A stretch of DNA of 5,464 nt, taken from positions 1 through 5,464 of the forward strand of contig DUUU01000516.1 of NCBI GenBank assembly GCA_012841485.1. Reading direction: 5' to 3'. The stretch's first letter is position 1. Each line of letters starts with the position of its first letter. The notes beneath the pieces were generated by a model. The model did no database searches and was not told where the DNA came from. It saw only the letters and a program-made list of their open reading frames with translations. Shown here in pieces: positions 1 to 5,446 of this stretch. A program made the translations under genes and the position numbers. This DNA is from Armatimonadota bacterium (GTDB taxonomy: Bacteria > Armatimonadota > JAAZEB01).

Positions 1-22
1 CCGATCAATGCGTCGCGGTACG

Positions 23-46
23 GGCGCTGCACGGCACGCGAGCGCC
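23..46 (-). other. hairpin downstream of rpsD
   Basis: Sixteen bases past the rpsD stop the minus strand contains GGCGCT and AGCGCC, a perfect 6-bp stem with a 12-base loop. No T-run follows. The 61 bases to the window edge contain no gene, and the expected next gene (rpoA) is not reached. It may be a processing or pause structure within the alpha operon. Confidence 0.3.
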
Positions 47-61
47 GCGCAGCGCGCCCCT

Positions 62-694
62 TTACCTGCTGTAGAACTCAACGATCAACTGTTCGCGAAT
101 ATCGGTATCGATCTCGTCACGGTTCGGCAGCCACTGCACCTTGCCACGGAGCTGGTCGTGATCGAACTCCAGCCACTGCGGGGTGCGCCGCCCGCGCGAC
201 TGCTGCACCGCGGCCACAATCGGTGGCTCGTCCCGGTGGCCGTCGCGCACGGAGATCGTGTCGCCGGCCCGAATGAGGTAGGAGGGCACATTCACCGTGC
301 GGCCGTTGACTGCGAAGTGACGGTGCGTCACCAGCTGGCGCGCCTCCTTGCGCGATGCCGCGAGGCCGAGACGATACACCACGTTATCCAGGCGCCGCTC
401 CAGCAATCGGAGCAGCTCCTCGCCCGTAACCCCCTTGCTGCGATCCGCTTCCGCGAAGTAGTGACGGAACTGCGTCTCCATCACGCCGTAGATACGGCGC
501 GCCTTCTGCTTCTCGCGCAACTGCAGGCCGTAGTCCTGGATCTTGCGCCGCGACTGCATCTGGCCGTGCTGTCCGGGCGGATACGGTCTGCGATCCACCG
601 GGCACTTGGGGCTATAGCACCTGGCCCCCTTCAGGTAGAGCTTCTCACCCTCACGCCGGCACAACCGGCACACAGGGCCTGTATACCTCGACAT
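62..694 (-). CDS. rpsD: 30S ribosomal protein S4, zinc-binding form
   Basis: S4 starts 16S rRNA folding by binding the five-way junction of the 5' domain, and in several bacteria it represses its own mRNA. The product is 210 residues. An N-terminal zinc ribbon is present with C9, C12, C26 and C31 (C-x2-C-x13-C-x4-C), followed by YPPGQHG (38-44), the helical part [20 protein letters not shown] (51-70) and an S4 RNA-binding domain at about 100-160 ([39 protein letters not shown]). It ends [12 protein letters not shown], the usual S4 ending. GGAG at 705-708, inside the last codons of rpsK, lies 10 bases before the ATG. Stop is TAA. rpoA would normally follow but is outside the window. Confidence 0.98.
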   Translation of the reverse strand: MSRYTGPVCRLCRREGEKLYLKGARCYSPKCPVDRRPYPPGQHGQMQSRRKIQDYGLQLREKQKARRIYGVMETQFRHYFAEADRSKGVTGEELLRLLERRLDNVVYRLGLAASRKEARQLVTHRHFAVNGRTVNVPSYLIRAGDTISVRDGHRDEPPIVAAVQQSRGRRTPQWLEFDHDQLRGKVQWLPNRDEIDTDIREQLIVEFYSR

Positions 695-697
695 GCG

Positions 698-1096
698 TCA
701 GACTCTCCTCCTCTTGGGCGGCCGGCATCCGTTGTGCGGAATGGGCGTCACGTCTCGAATGAGTGAGACCTCCAGGCCAGCAGCCTGCAACGAGCGGATC
801 GCCGTCTCCCGGCCGGAGCCGGGGCCCTTCACGAAGACATCGACGCGCTTGAGGCCATGCTCCATCGCCTTGCGGGCGACGCTCTCCGAGGCCATCTGGG
901 CGGCGAAGGGGGTTCCCTTCTTCGTCCCCTTGAAGCCCACGGAGCCGGCGCTGGCCCAGGAGATCACCGCACCGTCCAGGTCTGTGATCGTGACAATCGT
1001 GTTATTGAACGTAGACTGGATGTGCGCGACTCCGTGCGCGACGTTCCTTTTCTCTTTGCGCTTTACCTTTGCAGTCTGCGCCTGCTTCCTCACCAT
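698..1096 (-). CDS. rpsK: 30S ribosomal protein S11
   Basis: S11 lies in the platform of the small subunit and helps form the mRNA exit channel near the Shine-Dalgarno helix. The product is 132 residues, typical length. It has a basic N-terminal arm (to about residue 19), then [16 protein letters not shown] (24-39), [21 protein letters not shown] (47-67), [18 protein letters not shown] (87-104) and the invariant end [21 protein letters not shown] at 1103-1107 lies 6 bases before the ATG and overlaps the rpsM stop. The TGA stop is 3 bases from the rpsD ATG, indicating coupled translation. Confidence 0.98.
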   Translation of the reverse strand: MVRKQAQTAKVKRKEKRNVAHGVAHIQSTFNNTIVTITDLDGAVISWASAGSVGFKGTKKGTPFAAQMASESVARKAMEHGLKRVDVFVKGPGSGRETAIRSLQAAGLEVSLIRDVTPIPHNGCRPPKRRRV

Positions 1097-1105
1097 ACGA
1101 GTCTC

Positions 1106-1477
1106 CTACTTCTTGCGGCGGATGCCAACGGTCTTCTTCACGCCCTTGCGTGTGCGCGCATTCGTCGAGGTGCGCTGACCCCGCACGGGCAAGCCACGAC
1201 GGTGCCGCAAGCCACGGTATGAACCAATCTCCATCAAGCGGCGGATGTTCAGCTGCACATCGCGCCGCAGGTCACCTTCCACGCGGTGGTTGCGCTCGAT
1301 CTGCTCGCGCAGCTTGCTCACCTCGTCATCGGTCAGATCCCGTACTTTCGTATCGGGGTCCACTCCGATGGCGCTAAGGATGCTACGCGAGGTGGAGAAG
1401 CCGATCCCATAGATGTAGGTCAGGCTCACCTCAACACGCTTATCCCGCGGAAGATCTACGCCTGCTATTCTCGCCAA
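1106..1477 (-). CDS. rpsM: 30S ribosomal protein S13 (TTG start)
   Basis: S13 sits in the head of the small subunit, touches 5S rRNA/L5 across the subunit interface and contacts the P-site tRNA. The product is 123 residues, normal for the family. It shows [20 protein letters not shown] at the start, the helix-two-turn-helix part with YIYGIG (21-26), [15 protein letters not shown] (60-74), and the basic tail [20 protein letters not shown] followed by [13 protein letters not shown]. The start codon is TTG at 1477. It gives the conserved MARIAG N-terminus and is preceded at 6 bases by GGGAGGT; no ATG or GTG nearby is in frame. The TAG stop overlaps the rpsK Shine-Dalgarno sequence, with a 9-base gap to rpsK. 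Confidence 0.97.
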   Translation of the reverse strand: MARIAGVDLPRDKRVEVSLTYIYGIGFSTSRSILSAIGVDPDTKVRDLTDDEVSKLREQIERNHRVEGDLRRDVQLNIRRLMEIGSYRGLRHRRGLPVRGQRTSTNARTRKGVKKTVGIRRKK

Positions 1478-1493
1478 CGTGTTACCTCCCAGT

Positions 1494-1512
1494 GCATCTG
1501 TGCCTCAGATGC
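1494..1512 (-). other. stem-loop next to the rpsM ribosome-binding site
   Basis: GCATCTG-AGGCA-CAGATGC on the minus strand is a perfect 7-bp hairpin. Its 3' arm ends 3 bases before GGGAGGT (1484-1490), the Shine-Dalgarno sequence of rpsM. That position suits translational control or a platform keeping the start site open. Confidence 0.55.
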
Positions 1513-1538
1513 GGCTGTACGTCTCTTCCTCCGGGTAG

Positions 1539-1572
1539 GCCCGCCAGGGTGGCTCTCCCATCCTCGGCGGGC
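1539..1572 (-). other. long stem-loop in the rpsM leader
   Basis: The perfect 7-bp arms GCCCGCC and GGCGGGC enclose 20 bases, within which GGG and CCC could pair again. Outside the stem, GGG/CCC pairing could extend it past a bulge. It is the strongest structure in the rpmJ-rpsM spacer. No T-run follows it. Confidence 0.5.
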
Positions 1573-1671
1573 TCCCCTCCGCACGTGTGCTTTTCGCAGG
1601 TACCCCCGGCGAGCCGACCTGTGTGGGACACCGCGATACGGAGGCTCCGGACACACCCGCGAACGCGCGCC

Positions 1672-1785
1672 TTAGCCCTGGCGCTGCTTATGCTTCGGCT
1701 TGTTGCAGATCACCCGGACCACGCCTTCGCGCCGAATAATCTGGCATTTATCGCACAACTTCCGGACAGATGGTCGTACCTTCAT
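1672..1785 (-). CDS. rpmJ: 50S ribosomal protein L36
   Basis: L36 is the smallest protein of the large subunit and helps organise 23S rRNA. The product is 37 residues, the standard length, beginning [14 protein letters not shown] and ending KPKHKQRQG. It is the zinc-binding form: C11, C14, C27 and H32 make the C-x2-C-x12-C-x4-H site. AAGGA at 1794-1798 lies 8 bases before the ATG and the stop is TAA. The gene follows infA in the usual order, but long spacers isolate it on both sides (217 bases upstream, 194 downstream). It is the first gene after the predicted promoter. Confidence 0.97.
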   Translation of the reverse strand: MKVRPSVRKLCDKCQIIRREGVVRVICNKPKHKQRQG

Positions 1786-1811
1786 GACGGTATTCCTTCC
1801 TCACCAATGCC

Positions 1812-1843
1812 TGGGCCACAGCAACTCCGTCGGCCCCGGCCCA
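1812..1843 (-). other. stem-loop in the rpmJ leader
   Basis: On the minus strand TGGGCC and GGCCCA form a perfect 6-bp stem around a 20-base GC-rich loop. It lies inside the predicted leader and ends 10 bases before the GAGGAAGGAA region used as ribosome-binding site for rpmJ. Possible roles are transcript stability or translational control; nothing identifies a ligand. Confidence 0.35.
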
Positions 1844-1879
1844 AAAGCGATATCTCGCAAGCCCAAAACGCCCCGCAAG

Positions 1880-1892
1880 GCTACATTGTAGC
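1880..1892. repeat. 13-bp palindrome over the -10 element
   Basis: GCTACA-A-TGTAGC (minus strand) is a perfect inverted repeat with 6-base arms around a single central base, and it covers the predicted -10 box. It could be an operator for a small dimeric regulator or simply a chance property of the -10 sequence. The regulator, if any, cannot be named from this window. Confidence 0.4.
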
Positions 1893-1913
1893 ACAATCCG
1901 CGCTTTCTGACCA
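1885..1913 (-). promoter_or_regulatory. predicted sigma-70-type promoter for rpmJ-rpsM-rpsK-rpsD
   Basis: On the minus strand TGGTCA (1908-1913, 4 of 6 matches to TTGACA) is separated by exactly 17 bases from TACAAT (1885-1890, 5 of 6 matches to TATAAT). TG at 1892-1893 with one intervening base makes an extended -10. Transcription would begin near 1876-1881, giving a leader of about 90-95 bases before rpmJ. The surrounding DNA is very GC-rich, so an AT-containing element of this quality stands out. The role is inferred from consensus match and position only. Confidence 0.65.
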
Positions 1914-1923
1914 GATCCCGCGC

Positions 1924-1940
1924 GCGGCGCACACCGCCGC
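1924..1940 (-). other. GC hairpin just upstream of the promoter
   Basis: GCGGCG-GTGTG-CGCCGC on the minus strand is a perfect 6-bp stem with a 5-base loop, extendable past one mismatch. It lies after infA and ends 10 bases before the -35 element of the predicted promoter. The position suits a transcript boundary between the infA and rpmJ units, but the U-tract of a classical intrinsic terminator is missing. Confidence 0.4.
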
Positions 1941-1943
1941 CCG

Positions 1944-1959
1944 CGGCTGGTACCAACCG
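1944..1959 (-). other. dyad downstream of infA
   Basis: On the minus strand CGGTTG-GTAC-CAGCCG can fold as a 6-bp stem (one G-U pair) with a 4-base loop; its centre, TGGTACCA, is a perfect palindrome. It is followed within 3 bases by a second hairpin. There is no T-run, so a terminator is only a possibility. Confidence 0.35.
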
Positions 1960-2002
1960 AAAGTGCCTGCAGCCCCTCTCTGCCCCGCGTGAGCCAGAGG
2001 TC

Positions 2003-2221
2003 CTACTTGTACCGGTAGATGATCCGGCCACGCGCCAGGTCGTACGGCGAGAGCTCTACCAGAACCCGGTCGCCCGGCAGAATGCGGATGAAGTGCATCC
2101 GGATCTTGCCCGAAACGTGGGCCAGCACCCGGTGACCACTCTGCAGTTCCACACGGAACATGGCGTTCGGCAGTGTCTCCAGCACGGTACCTTCGACTTC
2201 GATGGCGTTTTCTTTAGGCAT
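2003..2221 (-). CDS. infA: translation initiation factor IF-1
   Basis: IF-1 binds the A site of the 30S subunit during initiation and helps IF-2 and IF-3 position the initiator tRNA. The product is 72 residues, the length of E. coli IF-1, and is one S1-type OB fold: [20 protein letters not shown], the [20 protein letters not shown] strands, the [20 protein letters not shown] segment and the C-terminal [10 protein letters not shown]. The open frame extends about 71 codons further upstream, overlapping map in another frame, but nothing there resembles IF-1. The ATG at 2221 is therefore chosen by homology. The nearest AGGAG is 14 bases away, so initiation may be weak or depend on local folding. 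Stop is TAG. The normal neighbour rpmJ follows, but after an unusually long 217-base gap. Confidence 0.97.
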   Translation of the reverse strand: MPKENAIEVEGTVLETLPNAMFRVELQSGHRVLAHVSGKIRMHFIRILPGDRVLVELSPYDLARGRIIYRYK

Positions 2222-2316
2222 ACTGATTCGTCTCACTCCTCGCTCAGACGGCGACTCCGCGTTCTTCCGCGTGCGAACCGGCATCCCCGCCGGCGGCTGC
2301 GCGCGATATCGTTGCC
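2222..2316 (-). other. map-infA intergenic spacer
   Basis: These 95 bases hold no gene that I can support. A small GC hairpin is possible on the minus strand (CCGGC, 6-base loop, GCCGG). AGGAG at 2236-2240 is the only Shine-Dalgarno-like sequence and lies 14 bases from the infA ATG, which is longer than usual. No -35/-10 pair was seen. Some bacteria have a small KOW-domain (L14e-like) gene here; none is present. Confidence 0.5.
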
Positions 2317-3102
2317 CTAGATGGGCTCCTCCTGGTCCGGCCATTCGGACAGGATCCTCGGGCCATCCAGGGTGACGGCGATAGTGTGCTCGAAATGGGC
2401 AGACACCTTTCCGTCTTGTGTCGACACCGTCCACTGGTCCGCGGCGACCTCAATCTCGGGGCGCCCAAGGTTGACCATCGGCTCGATAGCCAGCGTCATG
2501 CCGGGCATGAGCGCCGGCCCGCGCCCAGGTGGCCCATAGTTGGGCACCTGGGGCTCCTCGTGCATACTCCGCCCGATTCCGTGGCCAACCAGCTCGCGCA
2601 CGACGGAGTAGCCCTGCGCCTCCGCATAACGCTGAACAGCATGGGAGATGTCGCCCACGCGGTTTCCCACCACCGCCTGCGCAATCCCCTCCCATAGAGC
2701 GCGATATGTGTGGTAGATCAGCGCGCGTGCAGCGTCGCTGATCGTCCCCACCGGCACCGTGATTGCGGAGTCGCCGTGGAACCCATCGACGATGGCCCCC
2801 AGGTCGATGCTCACGATATCGCCCTCTTGGAGCCGGCGCGGCCCCGGAATGCCGTGCACCACTTGGTCGTTGACCGAGATGCACGCGCTCGCGGGAAAAC
2901 CGTGATAGCCCTTGAACGAGGGCACCCCCCCCTGGTCGCGGATGTTCTCCTCCGCGATCTGGTCCAGCTCGGCAGTGCTGATGCCGGGGCGGACGGCGGC
3001 GCGCAGCAAGCGCAGCGTCGAGGCGACCAGCTGGTTAGCACGGCGCATCGCCTGGAGCTCCTCTTCGCTCTTCAGGTAGACCCTGCGCTTTGCCCGTTTC
3101 AA
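2317..3102 (-). CDS. map: methionine aminopeptidase type I (MetAP)
   Basis: MetAP is a cytoplasmic metalloprotease that removes the initiator methionine from new proteins when the second residue is small. From the TTG at 3102 the product is 261 residues, close to the type I norm of about 250-265. The pita-bread fold ligands are all visible: D100 (VSIDLG), D111 (GFHGDSA), H174 (VGHGIGR), E207 (LAIEP) and E238 (HFEHT), with the substrate-side histidine H83 in VVHGIP. The opening [23 protein letters not shown] is typical apart from a short basic stretch. The open frame reaches a GTG at 3132, adding ten residues, but that codon lies in a hairpin without a ribosome-binding site. map sits between secY and infA as in many bacteria, but the adk gene common between secY and map is absent. 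Confidence 0.97.
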   Translation of the reverse strand: MKRAKRRVYLKSEEELQAMRRANQLVASTLRLLRAAVRPGISTAELDQIAEENIRDQGGVPSFKGYHGFPASACISVNDQVVHGIPGPRRLQEGDIVSIDLGAIVDGFHGDSAITVPVGTISDAARALIYHTYRALWEGIAQAVVGNRVGDISHAVQRYAEAQGYSVVRELVGHGIGRSMHEEPQVPNYGPPGRGPALMPGMTLAIEPMVNLGRPEIEVAADQWTVSTQDGKVSAHFEHTIAVTLDGPRILSEWPDQEEPI

Positions 3103-3112
3103 GAGCCGTTCT

Positions 3113-3117
3113 CTCCT
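3113..3117 (-). promoter_or_regulatory. ribosome-binding site deciding the map start
   Basis: AGGAG on the minus strand lies 10 bases upstream of TTG at 3102. It falls inside the longer open frame that begins with GTG at 3132, which has no Shine-Dalgarno sequence of its own. This favours TTG as the true map start. Confidence 0.7.
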
Positions 3118-3123
3118 CACTCT

Positions 3124-3146
3124 GCGGGCCACACGAAGCGGCCCGC
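3124..3146 (-). other. second hairpin upstream of map
   Basis: On the minus strand GCGGGCC and GGCCCGC form a perfect 7-bp stem with a 9-base loop, in which a further G-U and C-G pair could close a smaller pentaloop. It ends 7 bases before the AGGAG that sets the map start, and it contains the GTG that opens the longest map reading frame. A start inside this stem-loop is therefore unlikely. Confidence 0.5.
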
Positions 3147-3155
3147 GCGCGGTAG

Positions 3156-3187
3156 GGGGCCCCGGCAGCCGTAGCCGCCCGGGCCCC
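3156..3187 (-). other. strong hairpin with UACG tetraloop after secY
   Basis: Starting 10 bases after the secY stop, the minus strand folds as GGGGCCC / G / GGCGGC - TACG - GCTGCC / G / GGGCCCC. This gives 7 bp, one G-G mismatch, 6 bp including one G-U pair, and a C(UACG)G loop of the very stable UNCG class. No T-run follows, so simple intrinsic termination is unlikely. It may stabilise the 3' end of a processed secY mRNA or act as a pause or attenuation element between secY and map. The fold is read by eye and was not computed. Confidence 0.65.
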
Positions 3188-3197
3188 GGCGCGATTC

Positions 3198-4517
3198 CTA
3201 CTTGATGAACCCCTCATAGTGGCGCATGATCAGGTGCGCCTCGATGTTTTGCATCGTATCGAGCGCCACGCCCACTACGATGAGGAGCGACGTGCCACCC
3301 ACAAGACTGAAGGTGGTGACCCCCGTCCAGGCCGGCACGTAGTACTGCATCAGGGCGATCACGGCCAAGAAGACCGCGCCCGCCAGGGTGATGCGCGTCA
3401 TCACCTTATCCAGGTAGTCCGCCGTCGGGCGGCCCGGGCGAATGCCGGGGATAAAGCTGCCGTACTTGCGCAGGTCATCCGACACCTTCGGCACATCGAA
3501 CGTGACTGCGGTGTAGAAGTAGGTGAAGAACAACACCAGCAGCGCGTAGAGCGACGTGGCAAAGAAGCCGGGCACGCCGGGCGCCCCTGGCGAGAACCAG
3601 GGGATCAGCTTGTCAAAGAACGTGCGCAGCCAGCCCTCACCCACGGGCGCGAACTGGGCAATCTGCGCCGGCAGATACACCACGGAGACGGCGAAGATGA
3701 TCGGGATAACGCCCGCCTGGTTCACCTTCAGCGGCAGGAAGCTGCTCCCGCCCCCATACATCCGATTTCCAACGACACGTTTGGCGTGCTGGATCGGGAT
3801 CTTGCGCTGGCCCTGCGTGATCGCCACGATGGCGGTGACCGTCGCAAGGAAGATCGCCAAGAGGGCCACGGCACCGGTGTAGTTCCCCTGGGTGCCCACC
3901 ACCTGGATGGTACGCCCGATGTCGTAGGGGAGCTGCACCATGATGCCCACGAAGATGACCAGCGACACGCCGTTGCCGATCCCCTTGTCGGTGATCATCT
4001 CGCCCATCCACATCAGGAACATGGTTCCCGCCGTGAGGGTGAAGACGATCTGAGCGAACTGGAGCGCGTTGACGTCCAGGAAGCCCATGCGCTTGAACAT
4101 CAGGTTCATCGCCACGGCCTGGAACAGCGCCAGGATGACCGTCAGCCAGCGCGTATAACGAGAGATCTGCTTCCGTCCGGGCTCGCCCTCCTTCTGCAAC
4201 TCTTCCAAGTGGGGGATGGCCACCGTGAGGAGCTGCATGATAATCGAGGCGTTGATGTAGGGCGTGATCGACATCGCCAGGATCGTGTATTTGCGCAACG
4301 CCCCTCCGGAGAAAGTGTCCAGCAGGCTCATGAGGCCGCCGGAGCGGAAAAGCGCGTCCATCTTGGCGCGGTCGATCCCCGGAAGCGGTATATGCAACGC
4401 GACCATGTATACCGCAAACATCTGAAGTACGAAGAACAGACGCTTGCGCAGATCCGGTACTTTAAAGGCAGCAACCAGGGAAGCCAGCAACGAATTTAGA
4501 TTCCGCTGCTCTGGCAT
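3198..4517 (-). CDS. secY: preprotein translocase subunit SecY
   Basis: SecY is the channel-forming subunit of the SecYEG translocon in the cytoplasmic membrane; it passes unfolded secretory proteins outward and releases membrane proteins sideways. The product is 439 residues, normal for the family, with about ten hydrophobic segments (roughly 25-45, 75-100, 122-142, 155-172, 183-197, 215-233, 268-290, 316-340, 375-393, 402-420). Family landmarks are visible: the plug region after SGGLMSLLDTFSGG (59-72), the TM2 signature ILAMSITPYINASIIMQLL (79-97), the TM4 to TM5 segment MGEMITDKGIGNGVSL (171-186), the cytoplasmic loop QGQRKIPIQHAKRV (235-248), and the TM8-9 loop with SFIPGIRPGRPTADYL (354-369), containing the conserved Arg of GIRPG. 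The ATG at 4517 is preferred over an open-frame extension of 40 Arg-rich residues, because AGGAGG lies 4 bases upstream and the extension would overlap rplO. Stop is TAG. No adk gene follows. Confidence 0.98.
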   Translation of the reverse strand: MPEQRNLNSLLASLVAAFKVPDLRKRLFFVLQMFAVYMVALHIPLPGIDRAKMDALFRSGGLMSLLDTFSGGALRKYTILAMSITPYINASIIMQLLTVAIPHLEELQKEGEPGRKQISRYTRWLTVILALFQAVAMNLMFKRMGFLDVNALQFAQIVFTLTAGTMFLMWMGEMITDKGIGNGVSLVIFVGIMVQLPYDIGRTIQVVGTQGNYTGAVALLAIFLATVTAIVAITQGQRKIPIQHAKRVVGNRMYGGGSSFLPLKVNQAGVIPIIFAVSVVYLPAQIAQFAPVGEGWLRTFFDKLIPWFSPGAPGVPGFFATSLYALLVLFFTYFYTAVTFDVPKVSDDLRKYGSFIPGIRPGRPTADYLDKVMTRITLAGAVFLAVIALMQYYVPAWTGVTTFSLVGGTSLLIVVGVALDTMQNIEAHLIMRHYEGFIK

Positions 4518-4536
4518 GGGTCCTCCTAACCGATGC

Positions 4537-5025
4537 TTACGCCTCCGCCTCAGGCTCGGGTTGGCCGCGCTGGCGTCCGACGGGGATGATCTCCGCGGAG
4601 CCACCGGCCTGGCGAATCTTCTCCTGAGCGGAAGCACTGAACTTGTGCGCGCGCACTACCAGCGGCCGGTCGAGTTCCCCGTCGCCGAGGATCTTGATGC
4701 CGTCCTTGAGGTCACTGATCAGCCGACACTGTAGAAGCGCCTCCGGCGTGACCTGCGCACCGCTATCAAACACCGCCAACTGTGCCACGTTGACGATAGC
4801 ATATTCCTTCTTTGCAGGCGGTCGGAAACCGCGCAGGTGCGGGATCCGCCGCGCGAGGGGCGTCTGCCCCCCTTCAAAACCGGGCCGGACGCTCTCTCGC
4901 GCCTTCTGGCCCTTCGTGCCCCGACCGGCGGTCTTCCCCGACCCCGAGGCCCTTCCTCGACCCACGCGCTTGCGTGGATGCACGGAGCCCTCAGCCGGTC
5001 GGAGTCGCGATAGATACTCGCTCAT
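4537..5025 (-). CDS. rplO: 50S ribosomal protein L15
   Basis: L15 binds 23S rRNA and takes part in late assembly of the large subunit. The product is 162 residues against roughly 145-150 in the family. The N-terminal third is the typical basic, glycine-rich rRNA-penetrating arm: [19 protein letters not shown] (about 18-36), KGQKAR (38-43) and [18 protein letters not shown] (50-67). The globular part follows, including AIVNVAQL and VTPEALLQ and ending in the beta-rich stretch [14 protein letters not shown]. The last residues (QPEPEAEA) are an acidic tail. The start is set by AAGGAG at 5033-5038, 7 bases before the ATG and inside the end of rpmD. It overlaps rpmD by 4 bases and precedes secY by 19 bases, the standard spc order. 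Confidence 0.97.
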   Translation of the reverse strand: MSEYLSRLRPAEGSVHPRKRVGRGRASGSGKTAGRGTKGQKARESVRPGFEGGQTPLARRIPHLRGFRPPAKKEYAIVNVAQLAVFDSGAQVTPEALLQCRLISDLKDGIKILGDGELDRPLVVRAHKFSASAQEKIRQAGGSAEIIPVGRQRGQPEPEAEA

Positions 5026-5285
5026 TCGTTGGCTCCTTCTGTCTTGGCCGCAGTCGCTTCGGGGGCGGACTGCGCCTCCGCTGCCCCCTCGGCCGGGGCG
5101 ACGCTCTCCACTCGCACCAGGTGTTGGATGGCGCGAATCATACCGCGGATCTCGGGGCGGTCCGGGTGTACCACGCTCTTGTTCACCCGCGTCAGCCCGA
5201 GGGACCGCGCACTGGCGCGCTGCCGCTCGGTATTCCCGATGACGCTGCGCACCAGCGTCACTTTTATCTGCTGGTCAACCACCAT
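5022..5285 (-). CDS. rpmD: 50S ribosomal protein L30
   Basis: L30 is a small protein of the large ribosomal subunit. The product is 87 residues. The first 60 match the bacterial L30 fold: a beta strand ([11 protein letters not shown]), then [12 protein letters not shown], the [17 protein letters not shown] segment (about 34-50) and a final VRVE strand. Residues 61-87 form an extra Ala/Glu-rich, probably disordered tail, because bacterial L30 usually ends near residue 60. The ATG at 5285 is chosen because upstream codons show no L30 similarity. The only Shine-Dalgarno-like sequence, GGGAG, is just 3 bases from it, so the GTG of codon 2 (6 bases away) is a possible alternative start. The TGA stop overlaps the rplO ATG (ATGA), which indicates translational coupling. 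Confidence 0.95.
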   Translation of the reverse strand: MVVDQQIKVTLVRSVIGNTERQRASARSLGLTRVNKSVVHPDRPEIRGMIRAIQHLVRVESVAPAEGAAEAQSAPEATAAKTEGANE

Positions 5286-5406
5286 AGTCTCCCGTTCGTG
5301 CGCATCTCGGCAACGGGGCCGGCTCGCCGCCAGGCGCTCGCGCAGTCCGGCGCGCGGCCGCTCTCCCCGCGTGACCGCGACGGCATGGACCCACCTACGG
5401 GCCCCT

Positions 5407-5430
5407 CCCGGCGCGCTCGCTGGCGCCGGG
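5407..5430 (-). other. GC-rich hairpin upstream of rpmD
   Basis: On the minus strand the arms CCCGGCGC and GCGCCGGG form a perfect 8-bp stem around an 8-base loop. It begins 16 bases after the putative rpsE stop. No run of T follows, so it does not look like a standard intrinsic terminator. It could stabilise or mark a processed mRNA end, or slow polymerase before rpmD. The rest of the spacer down to 5286 shows no convincing gene or promoter. Confidence 0.45.
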
Positions 5431-5446
5431 CGCACCGCCACGATCA

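Larger units (their letters stand above)
1478..1671 (-). promoter_or_regulatory. hairpin-rich leader before rpsM, candidate S4 control region
   Basis: This 194-base spacer has no recognisable gene; a 63-codon frame through it is Arg/Gly-rich, runs into rpsM and matches nothing known. On the minus strand it contains a 7-bp stem GCCCGCC/GGCGGGC (1539-1572, 20-base loop), a 7-bp stem GCATCTG/CAGATGC (1494-1512, 5-base loop) directly before the rpsM ribosome-binding site, and CCTCC at 1640-1644, complementary to the GGAGG of that site. In E. coli the region just before rpsM folds into a pseudoknot bound by S4, which represses the alpha operon, and rpsD is in this operon here too. That this spacer does the same is inference. 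Confidence 0.45.

Noticed and set aside
8..766. 252-codon plus-strand frame opposite rpsD
   Set aside because: Antisense to a clear S4 gene, with an Arg/Ala/Leu-rich low-information product and no ribosome-binding site or conserved motif.
1465..1656. 63-codon minus-strand frame in the rpmJ-rpsM spacer
   Set aside because: Arg/Gly-rich, overlaps the rpsM start in another frame and resembles no known protein. RNA structure explains the stretch better.
2222..2434. 71-residue N-terminal extension of IF-1
   Set aside because: It overlaps map in another frame and shows no IF-1 similarity; IF-1 is about 72 residues in most bacteria.
3156..3187. Classical intrinsic terminator after secY
   Set aside because: The stem is strong but is followed by CTACCGCG rather than a T-run, so I list it only as a hairpin.
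3219..4499. 426-codon open frame on the plus strand opposite secY
   Set aside because: The product is His/Arg/Asp-rich with no family resemblance and is exactly antisense to an unmistakable SecY. Codon bias in GC-rich genes leaves such antisense frames open.
4518..4637. 40-residue N-terminal extension of SecY
   Set aside because: Arg-rich, overlaps rplO, and AGGAGG is placed for the internal ATG at 4517. SecY normally begins close to that point.
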